Shown in pieces: positions 1 through 4,502 of a DNA stretch of 7,915 nt (positions within the stretch are counted from its first letter, which is position 1; each line of letters opens with the position of its first letter). The notes below the pieces were generated by a model. It saw nothing but the letters and a program-made list of their open reading frames with translations, did not search any database and was not told the origin of the DNA. Origin of the DNA: Oscillospiraceae bacterium (GTDB lineage: Bacteria > Bacillota > Clostridia > Oscillospirales > Acutalibacteraceae); the NCBI GenBank assembly GCA_003505905.1, contig DNXM01000140.1, positions 1 through 7,915 of the forward strand. Direction: 5' to 3'. The translations under genes were made by a program, and so were the position numbers.

Positions 1-908
1 GGCATTGAGCCTCTTCCGCCGCCGGTCTTTCCTCCAAAGCCCTCTGATGAGCCTGCGGAACCTCCGTTCAGGTTATCACCGTTATCCTCGGACGATTCCG
101 TAGCGCCGCCTGTCATTGCATTTCCGAAATCAAAGTCCTCGGGGAGCTCGGTGCCGGGGTCAAAGCCACCCGAAAAGCCGCCCTGCCGAGCGCTGCCGTC
201 AGTCTCTGAATCGGAGTCGGGGGTCTCAATACTGTCGAAATCGAAGTCGTCCATATTAAAATTCTTGCCGTTGCCGCGTCCTCCGCCGAAGCTCAGACTG
301 TCCGGCTTATATAGCTCGCCGCTGTCGGAGCCGTAATTGCGGGAGAGGAAGCTGTCCTCAATGCCCTCGACGGCGAGATACAGTCCCCAGTCCTCACCGT
401 TGACCGTGAGATATGCGTATGAACAGAGAGGGGAGTCAACACCGAAATCGCTCATAAGCTGATATGAAAGATAGTCCTTCATCATGGTGTTGTCCTGAAT
501 GAGGTTATTCAGGCAGAGCTTATCGAGACCGTCAAGGCTTATCGAGTCCTCGTAATGGTCAAACTCAAGCTTGAAGCTGTAGCGCTGACTGCCGAGTGAC
601 CTGACATTCGAAAGAGATGTGTTGCCCTTTGCGCGGATGGCAACATTTGCGTACTTGCCGCCGTCTACAACGACAGTGCATGGCGAGTATTCCTCGCTTT
701 CGCAGTTTTCGATAAATGTGTCCCAATCGTCCATGACGATGTCTATCGAGTGAACATAGGAGGTGTCAAAAATGGTGCTTTCGTATTTAACGACTCTGTC
801 GGCGATGGCAATGCCGATGGAGCTTCCGCACATGAACAGAATCGTGATAACGAGCGTGACGGCGACGACAGCAATACAGATCTTATCAATATGCTTGCCG
901 GTTGACAT
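1..908 (-). CDS. CotH-family kinase-like membrane-anchored protein, 3' part missing
   Basis: This gene is too incomplete for a full ORF call, but it stays open for 302 codons from an ATG at 908 to the window edge. AAGGAG overlaps the stop of the upstream DUF4956 gene and fixes this start. The N-terminus has one membrane segment (about residues 11-37), then an outward domain with CotH-type landmarks: a GNTS motif (95-98), LNNLIQDN (133-140), and GLYLAVEGIEDSFL followed by GELYKPD (175-203). Known family: CotH proteins are atypical kinases; Bacillus CotH phosphorylates spore coat proteins, and relatives occur in non-sporulation settings. From about residue 205 the chain becomes a Gly/Ser/Asp-rich stretch of at least 95 residues, probably an insert before the catalytic C-lobe, which lies outside the window. 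Whether the catalytic aspartates are present cannot be seen. It is the last visible gene of the VTC-DUF4956-CotH operon; its substrate is unknown. Confidence 0.85.
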   Translation of the reverse strand, partial: MSTGKHIDKICIAVVAVTLVITILFMCGSSIGIAIADRVVKYESTIFDTSYVHSIDIVMDDWDTFIENCESEEYSPCTVVVDGGKYANVAIRAKGNTSLSNVRSLGSQRYSFKLEFDHYEDSISLDGLDKLCLNNLIQDNTMMKDYLSYQLMSDFGVDSPLCSYAYLTVNGEDWGLYLAVEGIEDSFLSRNYGSDSGELYKPDSLSFGGGRGNGKNFNMDDFDFDSIETPDSDSETDGSARQGGFSGGFDPGTELPEDFDFGNAMTGGATESSEDNGDNLNGGSAGSSEGFGGKTGGGRGSM

Positions 909-920
909 AACTAATTCTCC

Positions 921-1592
921 TTAACCCATGTATTCGCCGTTGTAGCTTACTAAGACCGCGCTGTTAACGCCGCGAATTGCTGAAAGCTCATTAACGAAAT
1001 CGGTGTTTGTGCTCTTCAGACGAACCTCCATGTTGAGCTCGATTACGCCGCGCTGTGCCGATTTTGATTTCAAAACACTGCGCTCGACCTTTGAATTAAT
1101 ATAGCTCATGGCCTCGTTCTCCGCTTCGTGGTCTTTGCAGGAGAGGACGATGATGTAGGGATTTACGTGCGGCTTTTTGTTTACGAAGAGCAGGAGAATG
1201 ACGGCAATGAAGATGCTTCCGATGACCGCGAGGGGAATCATGCCCGCAGCGAGAATTATTCCTGCGGCAATTGACCAGAAGAGGAAGGCTATGTCGAGCG
1301 GCTCCTTTATAGCGGTGCGGAAGCGGACGATCGACAGAGCACCGACCATGCCGAGGGACAGCACGACATTGGAGGTGACGGCCAAAATCACAAAGGTGGA
1401 AATCATGGTCAGAGCAATAAGCGTAATGCCAAAGGTGGAGGAATACATCACGCCGGCAAAGGTTTTCTTGTAGATAAAAAAGATGAACAAACCGATGGCG
1501 AAGGACAGCGCAATGGCGATTACCATGTCAAGCAAATTAACGCTCGTTACATTCTCTAAAAAACTGCTTTTGAAAATATCATTAAAATTCAT
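921..1592 (-). CDS. DUF4956 family integral membrane protein
   Basis: This is a 223-residue membrane protein of the DUF4956 family, with no biochemical function known to me. It has about four hydrophobic segments (near residues 20-41, 54-74, 101-117 and 119-138). They surround the family's hallmark central stretch LGMVGALSIVRFRTAIKEP (about 80-98), whose basic RFR and KEP residues sit between membrane segments. A soluble C-terminal domain of about 80 residues follows, predicted as alpha/beta and ending NSAVLVSYNGEYMG. An in-frame ATG lies 18 bp upstream at 1610, but AAGGAG at 1602-1607 sits 9 bp before the ATG at 1592, so the shorter form is preferred. The gene starts 24 bp after the VTC stop and ends 12 bp before the CotH start, which indicates one operon. 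Glutamate codons are mostly GAG (8 of 10), unlike the upstream VTC gene. A membrane partner for VTC or CotH is inferred from context only. Confidence 0.88.
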   Translation of the reverse strand: MNFNDIFKSSFLENVTSVNLLDMVIAIALSFAIGLFIFFIYKKTFAGVMYSSTFGITLIALTMISTFVILAVTSNVVLSLGMVGALSIVRFRTAIKEPLDIAFLFWSIAAGIILAAGMIPLAVIGSIFIAVILLLFVNKKPHVNPYIIVLSCKDHEAENEAMSYINSKVERSVLKSKSAQRGVIELNMEVRLKSTNTDFVNELSAIRGVNSAVLVSYNGEYMG

Positions 1593-1601
1593 TTTACTTT
1601 T

Positions 1602-1607
1602 CTCCTT
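1602..1607 (-). promoter_or_regulatory. Ribosome binding site deciding the DUF4956 start
   Basis: AAGGAG on the minus strand ends 9 bp before the ATG at 1592. The other ATG, at 1610, lies immediately before this motif and has no comparable site, so it is more likely part of the leader than the true start. Confidence 0.75.
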
Positions 1608-1616
1608 CATTTTTTG

Positions 1617-2288
1617 TCAGCCGTAAATGCGGCAGGCGGCATATTTGGAAAACGCGGTGGCATGAGTGGTGGGCACCTGAACCAAATCCCGAATCATATC
1701 GGGCAGATATTCGTCCCATTTCACTTCTAACACAATCGGGTTGTCCCGAACCGGAACGGTTAGGCATTGCGGATTGAGAAAATCGGTGCATTGCAAGCCG
1801 CTTCGTATGTCGTAATCAAGCGTGATACGCACATTCCCGGGCGGAAACACAAAAGGTTCACGGGTGTAATCCACAATCGTTTTCGGCATCATTCCCTCGG
1901 TCGTCATTTTTTGATGCAATTCCCGCACCAGGTAATGCGGATTGTTTTGGATGACTTTTGCATCTCCCTGTGCGATGGCTTGCGCTTCTTCTTGGGTCAA
2001 CCGAGCTTGTTCCTTGGAACAAAGCCCGTTGATTTTTCGCTTTTTCTCCAGCATGATGTATGAGGTGTCACCGTTGTAGAAGCGAATGCGAAACTTTTCC
2101 CTCATGTTCACCCCGTCGATTTTTTCACGCAGGGCTTTGTCATAGAGGTTGTCAAAGTACAGGCTTCTTATCAAATATTTACCATTGATGGTGTGTCTGT
2201 CTTGCCGAAGCACCGCACTCAGCCGACTGCGCAAAGCGAGTAAATCCGCTTGGGTGATTTCGTGCTTGAGTTCGTGTCGAAAGTCCAT
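1617..2288 (-). CDS. VTC-domain (polyphosphate polymerase-like) protein
   Basis: This 223-residue protein is close to the length of a stand-alone VTC domain. In yeast this domain in Vtc4 makes polyphosphate from ATP inside a triphosphate tunnel. The family landmarks appear in order: RHELKHEI at the N-terminus (4-11), SLYFDN, KFRIRFY with paired arginines, LEKKRKINGLCSK supplying several tunnel lysines, VDYTREPF, VRITLDYDI, VLEVKW with the acidic metal-site glutamate, and SKYAACR near the end. The basic tunnel residues and metal-binding glutamate therefore seem intact, so an active enzyme is plausible. No signal peptide or membrane segment is seen, so it should be cytoplasmic. AAGGAG at 2299-2304 lies 10 bp before the ATG. 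It is the first gene of an operon with DUF4956 and CotH. Its product could be polyphosphate or another phosphate transfer product; only the fold is well supported. Glutamate codons are mainly GAA (11 of 13). Confidence 0.9.
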   Translation of the reverse strand: MDFRHELKHEITQADLLALRSRLSAVLRQDRHTINGKYLIRSLYFDNLYDKALREKIDGVNMREKFRIRFYNGDTSYIMLEKKRKINGLCSKEQARLTQEEAQAIAQGDAKVIQNNPHYLVRELHQKMTTEGMMPKTIVDYTREPFVFPPGNVRITLDYDIRSGLQCTDFLNPQCLTVPVRDNPIVLEVKWDEYLPDMIRDLVQVPTTHATAFSKYAACRIYG

Positions 2289-2329
2289 TCTTTTTTCACT
2301 CCTTTCTTTGGTCTTCTTCCTTTGTGCCT

Positions 2330-2335
2330 ATTATA
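2330..2335 (-). promoter_or_regulatory. Probable -10 box for the VTC-DUF4956-CotH operon
   Basis: A perfect TATAAT on the minus strand lies 41 bp upstream of the VTC start, in the 100-bp gap after the histidine kinase gene. At 17-bp spacing the -35 hexamer is ATTTTC (2353-2358), which is poor, so an activator may be needed. The predicted leader is about 35 nt and purine-rich. Confidence 0.45.
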
Positions 2336-2363
2336 TCGGGTAAACCTTAAACGAAAATTAAAT

Positions 2364-2382
2364 GACTGCCGCAGTGGCAGTC
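2364..2382 (-). terminator. Probable terminator after the two-component operon
   Basis: GACTGCC and GGCAGTC form a perfect 7-bp stem around a 5-nt loop, starting 6 bp after the histidine kinase stop. On the minus strand it is followed by ATTTAATTTT, an imperfect U-rich tail. It separates the regulator pair from the VTC operon, though some read-through is possible. Confidence 0.6.
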
Positions 2383-2388
2383 AAAAAA

Positions 2389-3660
2389 TCAAACTTTTAG
2401 TTTTACAGTGAAGCAAATACGGTTTGGTTCGGGATAATCGGCTCGAATCGTTCCACCGTAGGATTCCACAATGCCCTGCGCCACCGACAGCCCGATTCCG
2501 TAACCACCGCTTTGCTGGGTTCTGGCTTTGTCGGAGCGGTAAAAACGGTCAAACAGCTTTTGCGGCTCGGTTTGCGGCAGAGCGGAGCACGTGTTTTGAA
2601 CCGTCATCAGCAGAGCTTTGTCTTTTTTTTGCAGGTCTATTTCAATACATCCGTTGTCATCGGTGTATTTGACGGCGTTGTCGAGCAGTATGCCGCAAAG
2701 CTGTTCCGCTTCCGTTCGCACCGCTTGTATACGGATGTCGGGTTGAATGCTTGTCGTTAATGCAATTCCCTTTTGCTCGGCGGCATCTTGAAACTGCTCG
2801 GCTGTCTGTATGAGCAGCTCGGAAATATCAATGGTTGTCAGCGTCTTTTCCGCACCTTCATCCATGCGTGCCAAGGTCAGCAGGCTTTGCGTCAAGCCGC
2901 TCAACCGCTCGACTTGTGTTTTGATGTTTTTGCTCCACTTGCTTTCACCGCTGTACAGCTCCATGGCTTCGGTATTGGATTGAATAATTGCAAGCGGTGT
3001 TTTAATTTCATGCCCTGCATTTGTGACAAATTGTTTTTGCTTTTCCATATTTTCCGCAATCGGACGAATGGCTTTGCGTGAGAGGAAAGCCGTTATCAGC
3101 AACATAAAAATCCAACACACAATGCCGACTGCCAGCGAAGCAATGAGCACGGAAAGGCACGAGCGTATGTCATTTGTCACATCCAGAAAAACGACCACCG
3201 TTTCCTGCGATTCATTGCCGATATCGCAGAAAAAGCGGTATTTTCCGAAGCGTCCCTGTCGGGATTGTTCGGCAACGGCTTGCTCGGCAAGCGATACCGC
3301 CTGTTTATCCGTAACGGTTGAGGTGCGTTCGGTGTCGGTGAAAACGGCGTTCATGTCGTTGTCGAACCGGACAATGAAAAAGTTGCTCGACATGAATATG
3401 TCGTATTCATTTTTGTTTTCACCCAAGAACGATTCACTGCGGGTCGGCTTCGGCTGCGGTTCCTGCGGCGGCTTTTGATTCGGCTTGTCGAATATTTTCG
3501 GGTTACCCTCGCTCATGGATACAATCCGAAGCGTTTCATCGGAGCGCTTTGAGGTAGTGATGATATTGATAATGTTAATGGCACCGAGCATCAGTATCAA
3601 TAAAATGCTGATGGCGGCCATCGCGGTCGTAACAAACCGTTTTTGCAGCGCTTTAATCAT
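2389..3660 (-). CDS. Sensor histidine kinase of a two-component system
   Basis: This is a 423-residue membrane histidine kinase of the OmpR-partner (EnvZ/VanS-like) type. It has a membrane segment at about 12-34 and an outside sensor region of about 130 residues that begins with a Pro/Gln/Lys-rich stretch (59-73). A second membrane segment (167-193) leads into a short linker. The H-box FVTNAGHEIKTPLAI has the phosphorylated His at 217. The N-box LLDNAVKYT (325-333) and a glycine-rich lid GGYGIGLS (385-392) mark the ATPase domain. The usual G1 box DxGxG is absent: MTVQNTCSALP stands at that place (352-362). The ATG at 3660 overlaps the regulator's stop as ATGA and has GGAG 8 bp upstream. A longer in-frame start at 3762 would lie deep inside the regulator gene and adds a non-family N-terminus, so it is rejected. 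The signal sensed is unknown. Confidence 0.93.
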   Translation of the reverse strand: MIKALQKRFVTTAMAAISILLILMLGAINIINIITTSKRSDETLRIVSMSEGNPKIFDKPNQKPPQEPQPKPTRSESFLGENKNEYDIFMSSNFFIVRFDNDMNAVFTDTERTSTVTDKQAVSLAEQAVAEQSRQGRFGKYRFFCDIGNESQETVVVFLDVTNDIRSCLSVLIASLAVGIVCWIFMLLITAFLSRKAIRPIAENMEKQKQFVTNAGHEIKTPLAIIQSNTEAMELYSGESKWSKNIKTQVERLSGLTQSLLTLARMDEGAEKTLTTIDISELLIQTAEQFQDAAEQKGIALTTSIQPDIRIQAVRTEAEQLCGILLDNAVKYTDDNGCIEIDLQKKDKALLMTVQNTCSALPQTEPQKLFDRFYRSDKARTQQSGGYGIGLSVAQGIVESYGGTIRADYPEPNRICFTVKLKV

Positions 3661-4331
3661 TTTGTTTTCTCCAACCGGTATCCTAAATTTCGCTTTGCAC
3701 ATATTGAAACATCGGCATTCAGGGCGACGAGGCGTTTGCGCAGATACGAGATGTAAACCCACACGGTGCCAAGGTCGGTTTCCGTATCATATCCCCAAAT
3801 CTTGCACAGTAAATCTTCCGTGGAAAAATATCGCTCGGTGTTGAGCATGAGCAATTCCATGAGCTGATATTCAATTTTCGGCAGAATGACCGTTTGCCCG
3901 TTTCCTGATAATTCATAGGTTTGCTGATTGAGGGTAATGCTGCCGAATTGCAGAACAGAGGGTGTAAACTCTTCGCGCCTGCGCAGCATGGCGGCAACAC
4001 GGGCGAGCAGAATTTTGGTTGAGAACGGTTTGGGCAGGTAATCATCCGCACCGCTGTTCAGCCCGGACACTTGGTCGTCCACTTCGCTTTTGGCGGTCAA
4101 AAGCAAAATCGGCGTTTTGCAGCCATCTGCCCGCAGGCGTCGGAGCACTTCCATTCCGTCCATTTTCGGCATCATGATGTCTAAAATAATGCCGTCATAT
4201 TCTTCGTTTTGTGCGTAGTACAGCGCTTCTTCTCCGTCATATACGGCATCGACTCTGTATTTGTGAAAGGTCAGAATGTCAACGACTGCTTCGGACATAC
4301 TGCGTTCGTCCTCGGCATACAGAAGCTTCAT
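3657..4331 (-). CDS. OmpR/PhoB-family DNA-binding response regulator
   Basis: This is a 224-residue response regulator. The receiver domain (1-118) has the acidic pair E7/D8, the phospho-acceptor D51 in IILDIMMPKMDG, T79 in LLLTAK, and K101 in YLPKPF, so it is complete. A winged-helix DNA-binding domain follows (about 126-222), with LPKIEYQLMELLM, the WGYDTETDLGTVWVYISYLRKRL recognition region and a C-terminal LGYRLEKTK hairpin. It should accept phosphate from the histidine kinase whose start overlaps its stop by ATGA, so the two are translationally coupled. GAGGTG at 4338-4343 lies 6 bp before the ATG at 4331. An alternative GTG at 4340 sits inside that site and is rejected. Likely targets, by position only, are its own promoter, the divergent beta-helix gene and the VTC operon. 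Confidence 0.95.
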   Translation of the reverse strand: MKLLYAEDERSMSEAVVDILTFHKYRVDAVYDGEEALYYAQNEEYDGIILDIMMPKMDGMEVLRRLRADGCKTPILLLTAKSEVDDQVSGLNSGADDYLPKPFSTKILLARVAAMLRRREEFTPSVLQFGSITLNQQTYELSGNGQTVILPKIEYQLMELLMLNTERYFSTEDLLCKIWGYDTETDLGTVWVYISYLRKRLVALNADVSICAKRNLGYRLEKTK

Positions 4332-4337
4332 GCGTAT

Positions 4338-4343
4338 CACCTC
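4338..4343 (-). promoter_or_regulatory. Ribosome binding site deciding the response regulator start
   Basis: GAGGTG on the minus strand sits 6 bp before the ATG at 4331. The in-frame GTG at 4340, which would add three residues (M-I-R), is inside this motif and so is unlikely to be used. Confidence 0.7.
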
Positions 4344-4382
4344 AATGTCATTTTACCAATATAACCTTAATTCAAACTGAAA

Positions 4383-4403
4383 ATACCACCGTTACGATAC
4401 CAC
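4383..4403. repeat. Short direct repeat, possible response-regulator operator
   Basis: ATACCAC occurs twice (4383-4389 and 4397-4403; GTGGTAT on the minus strand), 14 bp start to start, in the divergent region between the regulator and the beta-helix gene. OmpR-family regulators commonly bind tandem direct repeats, often with 10-11 bp periodicity. A 7-bp repeat can also arise by chance. Confidence 0.3.
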
Positions 4404-4422
4404 AAGACGGAAAAAGAATCAA
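4394..4422 (-). promoter_or_regulatory. Candidate promoter for the two-component operon
   Basis: TTGATT (4417-4422) and TATCGT (4394-4399) are separated by exactly 17 bp on the minus strand, which would give a leader of about 55 nt. A competing choice is a -10 TATATT at 4358-4363, whose weak -35 region would fall against the direct repeat at 4383-4403. The sequence alone does not decide between them. Confidence 0.35.
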
Positions 4423-4445
4423 TCGGTAATTTTGAGCAAAAAGCG

Positions 4446-4474
4446 TTTCTTTTTCGGTGAACTTGTGCTATGAT
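4446..4474 (+). promoter_or_regulatory. Probable promoter of the beta-helix protein gene
   Basis: An extended -10 element, TGC followed by TATGAT (4469-4474), lies 28 bp before the start codon. With 17-bp spacing the -35 hexamer is TTTCTT (4446-4451), a 3-of-6 match, which fits an extended -10 or activator-dependent promoter. Confidence 0.5.
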
Positions 4475-4489
4475 GAAGAAAAACACTAC

Positions 4490-4494
4490 GGAGG
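4490..4494 (+). promoter_or_regulatory. Ribosome binding site deciding the beta-helix protein start
   Basis: GGAGG lies 8 bp before the ATG at 4503. The longer in-frame ATG at 4470 overlaps the -10 element and would put eleven polar residues ahead of a normal signal peptide, so it is rejected. Confidence 0.8.
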
Positions 4495-4502
4495 AAACAA
4501 GC

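Noticed and set aside
151..336. Plus-strand 61-codon frame opposite CotH
   Set aside because: It is the Pro/Ser-rich antisense image of the Gly/Asp-rich CotH insert, without a ribosome binding site.
1594..1791. 65-codon minus-strand frame overlapping the VTC 3' end
   Set aside because: It is another frame of the VTC gene whose C-terminal motifs (VLEVKW, SKYAACR) are conserved; the overlapping peptide shows no family features.
3023..3478. Plus-strand open frame of 151 codons opposite the histidine kinase
   Set aside because: It is antisense to a clear kinase gene, has no ribosome binding site or family motif, and has the composition of a shadow frame.
3661..3762. Longer start for the histidine kinase
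   Set aside because: The extra 34 residues derive from another frame of the regulator gene and lack signal or membrane character; the ATGA overlap start with GGAG is normal.
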